Source of the DNA: Oryzisolibacter sp. LB2S
GTDB lineage: Bacteria; Pseudomonadota; Gammaproteobacteria; Burkholderiales; Burkholderiaceae_C
Direction of reading: 5' to 3'
Assembly: GCF_040732315.1 (NCBI RefSeq)
Contig: NZ_CP160388.1
Coordinates: forward strand, 2,632,494 to 2,696,493
DNA: 64,000 bases
This document shows, piece after piece, positions 18,175 through 26,883 of the stretch. Within the stretch, counting starts at the first letter, position 1. Each line of letters begins with the position of its first letter. Both the position numbers and the translations under genes were made by a program. Below the pieces are notes generated by a model. That model ran no database searches. It had not been told where the DNA came from and saw only the letters and a list, made by a program, of their open reading frames with translations.

Positions 18175-18900
18175 TCAAGGCAAACACCAGGGTGCGGGCT
18201 GACCGTGCACCACGTCCATCCACAATGCAATGCTCCCCATAGCAAAGAGCACCAGCCCAGCCAGCCTGGTCGCCATGGAACTGACGATGCGCTGCATGCG
18301 CGCTCTCGCCCGCTGCCATGCCAAGGGGCCGGCAATCAACCATATGGCACTTCCGACACCAAAGAGCACCATGCACAATGCCCCGCGCGCCACGCTACCG
18401 CTGAGTGCGGCGGTCAGCAAGGCGGTATACAGCAGACCACAAGGCAGCAGTGCCCAGGCCATGCCGATGGTAAAGAGCCCCCCCGGACGCAACGCGAGCG
18501 CACGCACGCGTACCCACACCGAACGACCAGCATTCTCCAGCCAGGCGGGCTGCCTTGCCTGAAGCATCATCAGCAGCCCCCAGCCCAGAACCAGCACGTG
18601 AAACAATGTCCACACGGGGCGCAGGGCTGCGCTACTCTGACTCAACCACGCCAATCGGTCCATCGCAAGGGCTACCGCAGCACCTGCTGCGCCGTAACCC
18701 GCAAGTCGCCCCATGTGAAAGCCTGCCATGCGTCGAAACGTGGCGCCGCGCGGTGTTGGCCTCGTTGCCTGCGAATGCCCTTTGCCTGCGACGACACCGC
18801 CGCATGTCAATGCCGCGCAAGGTGCAGCACACATGACAAGGCAGTGCGGCCCACCTGTCACCCCCATCAAGAAAGCCGTCGAGGCCAGAGCCAATAGCAT
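18175..18900 (-). CDS. TauE/SafE-like membrane protein (cco-associated)
   Basis: 241-residue inner-membrane protein with about six helices, of the sulfite exporter TauE/SafE-like family (COG2836 type) often found in cytochrome cbb3 clusters. The first helix holds GGPHCLVMCAAPCAA, a Cys/His-rich start typical of the cco-linked members and suggestive of metal (copper) handling. WALLPCGLLYTAL is another conserved segment. It follows hemN by 3 nt in the same direction. Its actual substrate is unknown. Confidence 0.8.
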   Translation of the reverse strand: MLLALASTAFLMGVTGGPHCLVMCAAPCAALTCGGVVAGKGHSQATRPTPRGATFRRMAGFHMGRLAGYGAAGAAVALAMDRLAWLSQSSAALRPVWTLFHVLVLGWGLLMMLQARQPAWLENAGRSVWVRVRALALRPGGLFTIGMAWALLPCGLLYTALLTAALSGSVARGALCMVLFGVGSAIWLIAGPLAWQRARARMQRIVSSMATRLAGLVLFAMGSIALWMDVVHGQPAPWCLP

Positions 18901-18903
18901 GGC

Positions 18904-20286
18904 TCAGATGATGCGTGAAAACCGCGCTCGGTTCCGATCTGCCTGCAAATACTTGTCGAACACCATTGCGACACCCCGCACGAAGAACCAGCCCATCGTG
19001 GTGACAGTGACGCCCTCAGGCGAAACGACAACAAGTCCCTGCTGCTCCATCTCCTCGAGTTGTCGCAGCTCGGCCTCAAAATAGCGCCGGAAATCAATGA
19101 GCCAAGACTGTTCAAACGGCTCGAAAAGCAACTCCCCCTGACACATGAGGGCCATGATGGCCGCGCGCCGCACCAGATCATCCTTGGTCAACGCCAGGCC
19201 ACGCACGACCGGCAGGTGGCCATGGTTGATTGCGTCGTAATACTCATCAAGCGTCTTCGCGTTCTGACTGTAGGTTGCGCCCACCCGACCAATGGCCGAC
19301 ACACCAAGGCCGATCAGATCGCAATCGGGCTGCGTGCTGTAGCCTTGGAAGTTGCGATGCAACCGCCCCTGACGCTTGGCCACAGCGAGCGCATCGTCGG
19401 GCAACGCGAAATGGTCCATGCCCACATAGACGTAACCGGCGTTCATGAACGCATCTATGGAGCGCGCCAACATGGACACCTTGGCGGATGCCATCGGCAG
19501 TTCTGAAGTGATGATCCGTCGCTGCGCCTTGAAGCGTTCAGGCAGATGGGCATAGGCATAGAGCGCAATGCGATCAGGACGCAGTTGGGCGACCTGCTCC
19601 AAGGTACGGTCGAATGACTCGGGCGTTTGCCTGGGCAAGCCGTAGATCAAGTCCACGTTGACTGATTCAAAGCCCAGCTTGCGCGCACTCTCGACCAGAC
19701 CAAACACCTTCCCGGCAGGCTGTATCCGATGCACAGCCTTCTGCACTTCGGGATCAAAGTCCTGCACGCCGAAGCTGAGTCTGTTGAAGCCCAGTTCCGC
19801 CAGGAGTGCCAGTCGCTGCTCATCCACCGTACGGGGATCCACTTCGATGGAGTACTCCCCCCCAGGCACGAACACGAAGCTCCGCTTGAGCATGCCCATC
19901 AATTCCCGCAAACCATCGTCGGACAGGAACGTCGGCGTTCCACCTCCAAAATGCAGCTGGCTCACATGTTGGCCGATGCCGCAGTGCGCGGTATGCAAAT
20001 CGATCTCACGGCTCAAGTACCGTAGGTACACCTCGGCACGCTCGGGATGCTTGGTGATGATTTTGTTACATGCACAGTAGTAGCAAAGGGACTCGCAAAA
20101 CGGGATGTGTACATACAGGGACAGCGGCATGGCCTTGGCCACGGACCCGACACGGCGCTGTGCCAGTGCAAGGATGTACTCTTTCTCTCCAAATGCCTCC
20201 ACAAAGCGATCTGCAGTGGGATAGGAGGTGTAACGCGGCCCCGGAACGTCAAAGCGACGCAGAAGCTCAGTTGTAACGACAGTCAT
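18904..20286 (-). CDS. hemN: Oxygen-independent coproporphyrinogen III dehydrogenase
   Basis: 460-residue radical SAM enzyme that makes protoporphyrinogen IX without oxygen for haem synthesis under microaerobic or anaerobic growth. The cluster-binding motif CESLCYYC is at 64-71 with the extra HemN cysteine at 73, the N-terminal GPRYTSYPTAD is the HemN signature, and GGGTPTFL and EVDPRTV follow. HemW-type relatives lack that N-terminus. It is divergent from fnr with an FNR box between them, which would link haem supply to oxygen limitation. Confidence 0.96.
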   Translation of the reverse strand: MTVVTTELLRRFDVPGPRYTSYPTADRFVEAFGEKEYILALAQRRVGSVAKAMPLSLYVHIPFCESLCYYCACNKIITKHPERAEVYLRYLSREIDLHTAHCGIGQHVSQLHFGGGTPTFLSDDGLRELMGMLKRSFVFVPGGEYSIEVDPRTVDEQRLALLAELGFNRLSFGVQDFDPEVQKAVHRIQPAGKVFGLVESARKLGFESVNVDLIYGLPRQTPESFDRTLEQVAQLRPDRIALYAYAHLPERFKAQRRIITSELPMASAKVSMLARSIDAFMNAGYVYVGMDHFALPDDALAVAKRQGRLHRNFQGYSTQPDCDLIGLGVSAIGRVGATYSQNAKTLDEYYDAINHGHLPVVRGLALTKDDLVRRAAIMALMCQGELLFEPFEQSWLIDFRRYFEAELRQLEEMEQQGLVVVSPEGVTVTTMGWFFVRGVAMVFDKYLQADRNRARFSRII

Positions 20287-20340
20287 GAAGGGATTCCTTG
20301 CGGTTCGAGCGCACTGTGCCGTACAGTCTGGTCAGCGTCC

Positions 20341-20354
20341 TTGACGTCGATCAA
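20341..20354. promoter_or_regulatory. FNR box between hemN and fnr
   Basis: TTGACGTCGATCAA fits TTGAY-N4-RTCAA with both half sites intact. Its centre is about 61 nt from the hemN start codon and 110 nt from fnr. At the usual -41.5 spacing it would activate hemN from about 20306. It could also give fnr autoregulation. Confidence 0.8.
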
Positions 20355-20457
20355 GCATCCGCAATGTCCAATGGACGACAATGCAGCCTTAGATCAAAGT
20401 CTTCCAACAAGTTGCGATGCAACCCGCTTCCACAGTGGCCAGGGGCAGGCTCGCATC

Positions 20458-21198
20458 ATGAACCGGATATCCATGCACACTCCTCAGTCCATCAAAGTAG
20501 CCTGCTCGAACTGCAACTTGCGCGAGTTGTGCATGCCTGTAGGGCTGGACGAGCAGCAGCTCAAGCGCATCGACGATATCGTCGCGGTGCGCCGCAAGGT
20601 CAAACGCGGGGGCACGCTCTTTCGCAATGGCGAGCCCTTCACGTCTCTCTTTGCCATACGCACCGGATTCTTCAAGACCTGCGTGGCCACCGAGGACGGA
20701 CGCGACCAAGTCACCGGCTTTCAGATGGCAGGTGAGATCATAGGCCTCGACGGAATCGTCAACGATCGACACACCTGCGATGCCGTGGCCCTCGAAGATG
20801 CCGAGGTTTGCGTGATGCCATTTGAACGCATCGAGGAGCTGTCGCGCGAATTCACCGCATTGCAGACCCATGTCCACAAGATCATGAGCCGGGAGATTGT
20901 GCGGGAACATGGCGTCATGCTTCTGCTCGGAAGCATGCGTGCGGAAGAACGGCTTGCAGCCTTTCTGCTGAACCTGGTGCAGCGTCTTCACGCGCGGGGA
21001 TTCTCACAGTCGGAACTGGTGCTGCGCATGACCCGCGAGGAGATTGGAAGTTACCTGGGCCTCAAGCTGGAGACGGTGAGCCGCACCTTCTCCAAGTTCG
21101 TCGAAGACGGAATTGTCGAAGTCAAGCAACGTCACGTTCGCATTGTGAATACAGAAGCCTTGAAGCGAATCGTGAACAATCAGCAGTCTGGGCACTAG
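20458..21198 (+). CDS. fnr: FNR-type oxygen-responsive transcription regulator
   Basis: 246-residue Crp/Fnr family regulator. The four cysteines needed for an oxygen-sensitive [4Fe-4S] cluster are present: Cys16, Cys19 and Cys25 (CSNCNLREL-C) and Cys107 (HTCDAV). The recognition helix LETVSRTFSKF carries the E-x-x-SR pattern that reads TTGAT half sites, matching the two boxes found in this window. An upstream AGG 8 nt before the ATG supports the chosen start; a second ATG 15 nt later is possible. It converges on the cco accessory genes and probably controls them. Confidence 0.95.
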   Translation: MNRISMHTPQSIKVACSNCNLRELCMPVGLDEQQLKRIDDIVAVRRKVKRGGTLFRNGEPFTSLFAIRTGFFKTCVATEDGRDQVTGFQMAGEIIGLDGIVNDRHTCDAVALEDAEVCVMPFERIEELSREFTALQTHVHKIMSREIVREHGVMLLLGSMRAEERLAAFLLNLVQRLHARGFSQSELVLRMTREEIGSYLGLKLETVSRTFSKFVEDGIVEVKQRHVRIVNTEALKRIVNNQQSGH

Positions 21199-21246
21199 CC
21201 AGTTCCGGGCTTCACCTGCCCCCCACACTCAAAGCAAACTGGTGGA

Positions 21247-21534
21247 TCAGGAGGCGTAGTTCGAATCACCATCGCGCCCAGTCCTGCGCGATGAAGGGGA
21301 GCCATTGAACTCGAACGGAGAAGCGGCAAGCAGCGTTGTGAGTGCGCCCGAGATCATGATGATCACCCAAAATGCAAAGAATGCGACCGTATAGACAGCC
21401 TCTCGCGAGAGCCGGGTTGGCTCGTCAGACCATTGCAGCGCGGCAGGATCAACAAAGGCAAACACCAGCATCTCGAGAACGCCGGCCATCAGGAATGCCG
21501 GCCAGGCAATCCACATCAGTCGCTGCACCCACAT
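21247..21534 (-). CDS. Small two-helix membrane protein next to ccoH
   Basis: 95-residue protein of unknown function. Two membrane helices are visible (about residues 4-28 and 47-72), with a short polar, Ser/Arg-rich tail. GGAGG stands 7 nt before the ATG, so it is a real gene. Its position behind ccoH in the cytochrome oxidase cluster suggests a role in oxidase assembly or stability, but no recognised family motif is seen. Confidence 0.7.
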   Translation of the reverse strand: MWVQRLMWIAWPAFLMAGVLEMLVFAFVDPAALQWSDEPTRLSREAVYTVAFFAFWVIIMISGALTTLLAASPFEFNGSPSSRRTGRDGDSNYAS

Positions 21535-21625
21535 AGAAGCACCTCCAGATTGACCTGCGAAAGCCTAGCATCAGATGTGCAACCCGTGTCTTCCCGTTTC
21601 CCCCTAGGCCGGCCAGCTCGCTGCG

Positions 21626-21904
21626 TCAGCGAGGCTGGTCTTCCGCCGGCGTAGCCGCATGATTTCTACCCTTGATGGCAGGTGTCATGCTTGCGTCCTG
21701 GCTCTTCAGGGTCTCGTTGATATTCAGACCTCTTTGATAATAGTCTTCAGACAATAGTGGGTCAGGCTGAGCAAGTGCAAGCCAAAGCGTCACGAAGCCT
21801 GCAATTACCACAATTACTGGCCCGGCGATGATCAACCAGACATGGCCATATCTCCACCATGGCTGCTTTGCCGACAGATTGGTCTCTGGTGTAGTTGTGG
21901 TCAT
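21626..21904 (-). CDS. ccoH: FixH/CcoH family oxidase assembly protein
   Basis: 92-residue single-span membrane protein. The segment WWRYGHVWLIIAGPVIVVI, then LSEDYYQRGLNIN, is the FixH/CcoH signature. These proteins interact with CcoN during assembly of cbb3 oxidase. The open frame extends upstream, but the ATG used has GGAG 9 nt before it and gives the family length. It follows ccoG by 61 nt. Confidence 0.88.
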   Translation of the reverse strand: MTTTTPETNLSAKQPWWRYGHVWLIIAGPVIVVIAGFVTLWLALAQPDPLLSEDYYQRGLNINETLKSQDASMTPAIKGRNHAATPAEDQPR

Positions 21905-21965
21905 GACATCAAACTCCGCGACCCAATGAAGGCCCAACAAACATAAGAACAGCACTGCTCCCTTG

Positions 21966-23408
21966 CTAACGAGGAACAAGGAACACCGACTTCTCCGCAA
22001 CCCCGGCCTGGCCACCCTGCTCTCGAATATCGAAATACACCGGATGCGAACCCGGCGCCGCCGAACCATAAGGAATCTGCAAGCGCACGACGACCCAGCG
22101 CGACTCCGCAGGGCCTATTTCGACATCCCCATCGGACACGACCTCCAGACCCTCAAGGCCGCGTGCCGCAATGGTATAGCGCTGAACGCCCTCGGTGGCA
22201 TTCATGATTTGCAAACGATAGATATTCTCCAACTTGCCGCCAGCGACAATACGGGACAAGGCAGCACGATCCCGCACCACATCCACCTTCAATGGAGTGC
22301 GAACGACCAAGCTCGCCATCATTCCAATACAAAGCGCCAGCAGTATGGTGGTGTAGAAAAGCACGCGCGGCCTAAGCACCCTCTTGAATATCTCCGCCTG
22401 AGTCCAGTGGTTTTTCACACCATTCTGTGTTGAAAACCGAATCAACCCACGCGGATATTGCATCTTGTCCATCACGGTATTGCATGCATCCACACACAGA
22501 CCGCAACCAATACACTCATACTGAAGGCCGTTGCGGATATCAATACCCGTCGGACACACCTGAACACACAAGGAACAGTCAATGCAATCACCCAAGCCCT
22601 TGGCCTTGTGATCCACGGTCTTCACGCGAGGCCCACGCGGCTCGCCACGCTCGGGATCGTAGGTGACGATCAGGGTGTCGCGGTCAAACATTGCGCTCTG
22701 GAATCGCGCATAGGGACACATATACTTGCAAACCTGCTCACGCAGATAGCCCGCATTTCCATAGGTAGCCAAACCATAGAAGAAAACCCAGAAAAGCTGC
22801 CAGGTCCCATGCAACGCAAGCAGCTCGCCGCCCAGTTCACGAATCGGGACGAAGTAACCGACAAAGGTAAAACCTGTCCAGAAGGCAACAGTCACCCATA
22901 TGACCTGCTTGAGGGTCTTCTTCCAGATCTTCTCAAAATTCCATGGTCCATTGTCCAGGCGTATCCGAGCACTGCGATCACCCTCGATCTTGTGCTCAAT
23001 CCACATGAATATCTCTGTATAGACGGTTTGCGGGCAGGAGAACCCACACCAGAGCCGCCCAGCCACCGCGGTAAACAAGAACAAGGCCAAGGCAGATATG
23101 ATCAACAGCCCCGTCAGATAGATGAAATCCTGAGGGTAGAGAACCAGGCCGAAAATATAGAAGCGGCGCGCACCCAGATCGAAAAGCACCATCTGCCGCT
23201 CGCCCCACTGGAACCAAGGCAAGCAATAAAAAATCAGCTGGGTCACATAGACCATGACCCAGCGCCATCGCGCAAAAATGCCGCTGATGGATCGCGGATA
23301 GACCTTCTTCTGTGCCTCGTACAGGGACACAGATTCGCCCTTGGACGTCTCGGCCTTGTTAGGCGCGATCGGTATCACCTTGCGGGGCTTTCCCTGGCCT
23401 GGATTCAT
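21966..23408 (-). CDS. ccoG: Cytochrome c oxidase accessory protein CcoG
   Basis: 480-residue membrane iron-sulfur protein (FixG/RdxA), needed for reduction of copper during maturation of cbb3 oxidase. The N-terminus is cytoplasmic, then about five helices, with WCGFSCPQTVYTEIF, then two ferredoxin-like motifs CIDCSLCVQVCP and CIGCGLCVDAC, and a C-terminal FixG immunoglobulin-like domain. A terminator lies between ccoP and this gene, so it may be expressed separately at a lower level, or by read-through. Confidence 0.96.
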   Translation of the reverse strand: MNPGQGKPRKVIPIAPNKAETSKGESVSLYEAQKKVYPRSISGIFARWRWVMVYVTQLIFYCLPWFQWGERQMVLFDLGARRFYIFGLVLYPQDFIYLTGLLIISALALFLFTAVAGRLWCGFSCPQTVYTEIFMWIEHKIEGDRSARIRLDNGPWNFEKIWKKTLKQVIWVTVAFWTGFTFVGYFVPIRELGGELLALHGTWQLFWVFFYGLATYGNAGYLREQVCKYMCPYARFQSAMFDRDTLIVTYDPERGEPRGPRVKTVDHKAKGLGDCIDCSLCVQVCPTGIDIRNGLQYECIGCGLCVDACNTVMDKMQYPRGLIRFSTQNGVKNHWTQAEIFKRVLRPRVLFYTTILLALCIGMMASLVVRTPLKVDVVRDRAALSRIVAGGKLENIYRLQIMNATEGVQRYTIAARGLEGLEVVSDGDVEIGPAESRWVVVRLQIPYGSAAPGSHPVYFDIREQGGQAGVAEKSVFLVPR

Positions 23409-23444
23409 CGTGGAAATCTCTTGTTGCAAGAATGTCTTGCACAA

Positions 23445-23478
23445 TAAAAAAGCCGGCGCCCCACGAGGGGGCCCGGCT
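23445..23478 (-). terminator. Rho-independent terminator after ccoP
   Basis: On the minus strand AGCCGGGCCCCC, loop, then GGGGCGCCGGCT and six Ts. It starts 14 nt after the ccoP stop codon and separates the ccoNOQP structural genes from ccoGH. Confidence 0.88.
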
Positions 23479-23491
23479 CATATCAGTAATA

Positions 23492-24406
23492 TTATTTAGC
23501 CGCGTCGGGTTTGTTGGACAAGCCCCAGACATATGCTGCCAACACATTGATCTGCTGATCCGTCAGCTTCCCTGACTGAGCCGGCATCTCATTGGTCTTG
23601 CCGTTGTTGATCATAGCGACAATCGCCGCTTCACCCCAACCGTGCAGCCAAATGTCATCAGTGAGGTTGGGGGCTCCCAGCGCAGTATTGCCCTTGCCGT
23701 CCATGCCATGGCACGCCGCACAGGCAGCAAACTTGGACTTGCCAAGCGATGCCTTCAGCGAGTCGTGCGGGCTACCCGACAGGCTCAGGACATAGTGCGC
23801 CAGATTGCGCACATCGTCCGCCGAGCCCACGGCAGCAGCCATGGGAGGCATCACACCCACGCGGCCATCGTGGATGGTCTTGCGGATGTCGTCCGGAGTG
23901 CCCCCGTGAAGCCAATCACCGTCGCTGAGGTTCGGGAAGCTCTTGCTGCCGCGCGCGTCCGAGCCATGGCACTGCGCGCAATTGTTCATGAACAGGCGCT
24001 CGCCAATCGCCATGGCCGCGGGGTCGGCTGCTATTTCCTCGGTTTTCATGCCATCAAAGCGCGCATAGAGCGGCTTGAGTTCCGCGTTGGCCTTGTCAAC
24101 CTCGGCTTGGTATTCTCCCAACTGTGTCCAGCCCAACTGTCCCTTGAACGTACCAAGGCCCGGGTAGGCAGCCAAATAGGCAAACGCAAACACGATGGTG
24201 ATGACAAACAACCACATCCACCAACGCGGCATGGGGTTGTTCATTTCCTTCAAGTCCTCGTCCCAGACATGGCCTGTCGTGTTGTCTGCTGCCGATTCGA
24301 CCTTCTTGCGAGAAGTCAGCCACAGCAGCAGGGCGCAGCCGATGATTCCGGCAAGCGTGATCCCGGCCACATAAATAGACCAGAAGTTACTGGTGAAATC
24401 GCTCAT
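23492..24406 (-). CDS. ccoP: cbb3-type cytochrome c oxidase diheme subunit CcoP
   Basis: 304-residue membrane-anchored dihaem cytochrome c that passes electrons to CcoO and CcoN. Two N-terminal helices (about 8-30 and 61-82) are followed by two cytochrome c domains with haem motifs CAQCH (143-147) and CAACH (229-233). Axial methionines are available in GVMPPMA and NEMPAQS. The typical FixP hinge GHVWDEDLKEMNNPMPRWW is intact. It follows ccoQ by 29 nt and is followed by a terminator. Confidence 0.97.
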   Translation of the reverse strand: MSDFTSNFWSIYVAGITLAGIIGCALLLWLTSRKKVESAADNTTGHVWDEDLKEMNNPMPRWWMWLFVITIVFAFAYLAAYPGLGTFKGQLGWTQLGEYQAEVDKANAELKPLYARFDGMKTEEIAADPAAMAIGERLFMNNCAQCHGSDARGSKSFPNLSDGDWLHGGTPDDIRKTIHDGRVGVMPPMAAAVGSADDVRNLAHYVLSLSGSPHDSLKASLGKSKFAACAACHGMDGKGNTALGAPNLTDDIWLHGWGEAAIVAMINNGKTNEMPAQSGKLTDQQINVLAAYVWGLSNKPDAAK

Positions 24407-24435
24407 GGGTTATCTCTTGGTATCGGTTGGAGCAA

Positions 24436-24576
24436 TCAATCGTCATTGGCGAAGGGCAGCTGGGCCGCCTCTTCGAACCGGGCACGGTTGCGAGCCATGA
24501 AGGCCCAGTACCAGATGCCCACAAAGCACGCCAGCGAAGCCAGCGTGACCACAATGCGCATGGTGGTGACGTCCAT
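24436..24576 (-). CDS. ccoQ: cbb3 oxidase small subunit CcoQ
   Basis: 46-residue single-helix membrane protein (MDVTTMRIVVTLASLACFVG, then IWYWAF and an acidic tail). CcoQ/FixQ subunits stabilise the oxidase core and its contact with CcoP. The position between ccoO and ccoP, the size and the single helix followed by Arg/Glu-rich residues make the assignment. It starts 12 nt after ccoO. Confidence 0.93.
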   Translation of the reverse strand: MDVTTMRIVVTLASLACFVGIWYWAFMARNRARFEEAAQLPFANDD

Positions 24577-24588
24577 ATCCGGCTCCCT

Positions 24589-25221
24589 TTACTTCACTGC
24601 AGTGCCAAGCACCTGCAGATAGGCAATGACGGCCTCCATCTCGGACTTGCCCTTGACGGATTCCTCCGCGCCGGCGATCTCCTCATCGGTGTAGGGCACG
24701 CCAACGCGGCGCAGTGCGCGCATGTGCGTAGGCATGCTGGCCGCATCTACCTGGTTCTTCTCCAGCCACGGATAGGCGGGCATGTTCGACTCCGGCACCA
24801 CATCGCGCGGATTGATCAGGTGAATGCGATGCCATTCGTCGCTGTACTTGCCGCCGACGCGATGCAGATCCGGGCCGGTGCGCTTGGAACCCCACTGGAA
24901 CGGGTGGTCGTAGACGAACTCACCCGCCACGGAGTAATGGCCATAGCGCAGGGTCTCTGCACGGAACGGGCGAATCATCTGCGAATGACAGTTGTAGCAA
25001 CCTTCGCGCTGATAGACATCACGCCCGGCCAGCTGCAGCGCCGTATAGGGCTTGAGGCCCTGCACCGCTTCGGTCGTCGACTTCTGGAAGAACAGGGGAA
25101 CGATTTCCACCAGACCGCCCATCGCGATCACGATGAGGATCAGGACGATCATGAGGAAGTTGCTGGTTTCAACTTTCTCGTGGGTGAAGCCCGAACTCTT
25201 TTGATTGTGTGTATTGGACAT
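24589..25221 (-). CDS. ccoO: cbb3-type cytochrome c oxidase monoheme subunit CcoO
   Basis: 210-residue membrane-anchored monohaem cytochrome c of the cbb3 oxidase. One N-terminal helix (about 22-45), then the haem motif CYNCH (75-79) and the axial-ligand region SNMPAYPWL. The segment [18 protein letters not shown] is strongly conserved in CcoO. It is 18 nt after ccoN in the same transcript. Confidence 0.97.
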   Translation of the reverse strand: MSNTHNQKSSGFTHEKVETSNFLMIVLILIVIAMGGLVEIVPLFFQKSTTEAVQGLKPYTALQLAGRDVYQREGCYNCHSQMIRPFRAETLRYGHYSVAGEFVYDHPFQWGSKRTGPDLHRVGGKYSDEWHRIHLINPRDVVPESNMPAYPWLEKNQVDAASMPTHMRALRRVGVPYTDEEIAGAEESVKGKSEMEAVIAYLQVLGTAVK

Positions 25222-25239
25222 CTACAAATTCCTCAGACC

Positions 25240-26679
25240 TCAGGCGTGAGTCGGATTGACGGCCGGGATGGCGACCTTGACGGAGCGGCCCGAGATGGCG
25301 GTCATCCAGGTATTCCAGGCCATGATGCACATGCCGCTCAGGAACAGCACGCCACCCAGGAAGCGGATCGCGTAGAACGGATAGGTCGCCTTGACACTCT
25401 CGACAAAGGTATAGGTCAGGGTGCCATCGGGGTTGACCGCACGCCACATCAGACCTTGCATCACACCGGCAATCCACATCGCAGCGATGTAGAGCACGAT
25501 GCCGATGGTGGCCAGCCAGAAGTGAAGCTCGATGGCCTTGACGGAGTGCATCTTCTCACGCCCGAACAGTCGCGGGATCATGTAGTACAGCGAACCCATG
25601 GTCACCAGGCCCACCCAGCCCAGGGCGCCGGAGTGCACGTGACCGACGGTCCAGTCCGTGTAGTGCGACAGTGCGTTGACGGTCTTGATGGACATCATCG
25701 GACCTTCGAACGTGGACATGCCGTAGAACGACAGGGACACGATCAGGAAGCGCAGGATGGGGTCGTCACGCAGCTTGTGCCAGGCACCCGACAGGGTCAT
25801 GATGCCGTTGATCATGCCGCCCCAGCTCGGAGCCAGAAGAATCAGCGAGAACACCATGCCCACCGACTGTGTCCAGTCCGGCAGGGCCGTGTAGTGCAGG
25901 TGGTGGGGGCCGGCCCACATGTAGGTGAAGATCAGCGCCCAGAAGTGAACGATGGACAGGCGGTAGCTGTACACCGGGCGGCCTGCCTGCTTGGGGATGT
26001 AGTAGTACATCATGCCCAGGAAGCCCGTCGTGAGGAAGAAGCCCACGGCGTTGTGGCCATACCACCACTGCACCATGGCATCCTGCACGCCCGCGTATGC
26101 GGAGTAGCTCTTGAGGAAACCTGCAGGGATCGAGATGTTGTTGACGATGTGCAGCAGGGCGATCGCCAGAATGAAGGCGCCAAAGAACCAGTTGGCGACA
26201 TAGATGTGCTTGACCTTGCGCTTGCCGATCGTGCCGAAGAACACGATGGCATAGGACACCCAGACGAGCGCAATCAGGATGTCGATGGGCCATTCCAGCT
26301 CAGCGTATTCCTTGCTCTGGTTGTAGCCCAGCGGCAGGGTGATGACTGCCGCCACGATCGCAAGCTGCCAGCCCCAGAAGGTGAAAGGGATCAGTGGCCC
26401 GCCGAACAGCTTGGTCTGGCAGGTGCGCTGCACCACGTAGTAGCTGGTGGCAAACAGACCACAGCCACCGAAGGCGAAGATCACCGCATTGGTGTGCAGC
26501 GGACGCAGACGGCCATAGCTCAGCCATGGGATACCAAAATTCAGCTCAGGCCATGTCAGCTGGGCGGCGATGAACACGCCGACCAGCATGCCAATCACCC
26601 CCCAGACAACCGCCATGATTGAAAACTGCCGCACTACGGTATCGTCGTAGTGCGCAACTTTTGTTTGTGATGACTCCAT
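25240..26679 (-). CDS. ccoN: cbb3-type cytochrome c oxidase catalytic subunit CcoN
   Basis: 479-residue haem-copper oxidase subunit with 12 predicted helices, reducing oxygen at high affinity under microaerobic conditions. Haem and Cu(B) ligands are seen in [40 protein letters not shown] and [13 protein letters not shown]. The cbb3-specific tyrosine is expected in the [11 protein letters not shown] helix. GAGGT precedes the ATG. An FNR box lies 55-68 nt upstream, close to the spacing for activation. Confidence 0.98.
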   Translation of the reverse strand: MESSQTKVAHYDDTVVRQFSIMAVVWGVIGMLVGVFIAAQLTWPELNFGIPWLSYGRLRPLHTNAVIFAFGGCGLFATSYYVVQRTCQTKLFGGPLIPFTFWGWQLAIVAAVITLPLGYNQSKEYAELEWPIDILIALVWVSYAIVFFGTIGKRKVKHIYVANWFFGAFILAIALLHIVNNISIPAGFLKSYSAYAGVQDAMVQWWYGHNAVGFFLTTGFLGMMYYYIPKQAGRPVYSYRLSIVHFWALIFTYMWAGPHHLHYTALPDWTQSVGMVFSLILLAPSWGGMINGIMTLSGAWHKLRDDPILRFLIVSLSFYGMSTFEGPMMSIKTVNALSHYTDWTVGHVHSGALGWVGLVTMGSLYYMIPRLFGREKMHSVKAIELHFWLATIGIVLYIAAMWIAGVMQGLMWRAVNPDGTLTYTFVESVKATYPFYAIRFLGGVLFLSGMCIMAWNTWMTAISGRSVKVAIPAVNPTHA

Positions 26680-26733
26680 CGGTTACCTCATTGATAAGCA
26701 GAAAAAGTTTCAACCCGATTCGCATTGGGGTAA

Positions 26734-26747
26734 TTGACCAATGTCAA
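26734..26747 (-). promoter_or_regulatory. FNR box of the ccoNOQP promoter
   Basis: TTGACCAATGTCAA is a perfect dyad with four central bases. Centred about 61 nt before the ccoN ATG, it would put a -41.5 start site near 26699. It overlaps the stop codon of ccoS (26744-26746). Confidence 0.88.
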
Positions 26748-26881
26748 TCATTCCGCAGAATGCGCTCCCCTTCTTGATCGACGTTTTCAAACTGCCCTCG
26801 ATACACGGCCCACCACAGGCCTGCGAGCACAAACAGCACGAGTCCGACCGAAAGAGGAATCAGCAAATACAAGACATCCAT
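26744..26881 (-). CDS. ccoS: cbb3 oxidase maturation protein CcoS
   Basis: 45-residue single-helix membrane protein starting MDVLYLLIPLSVGLVL and continuing LWWAVYRGQFENVD, the CcoS signature, including the Q-F-(E/D)-D/N motif after the helix. CcoS is required for cofactor insertion into cbb3 oxidase. It starts 2 nt after the ccoI stop codon and its own end is part of the ccoN FNR box. Confidence 0.93.
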   Translation of the reverse strand: MDVLYLLIPLSVGLVLFVLAGLWWAVYRGQFENVDQEGERILRND

Positions 26882-26883
26882 GG

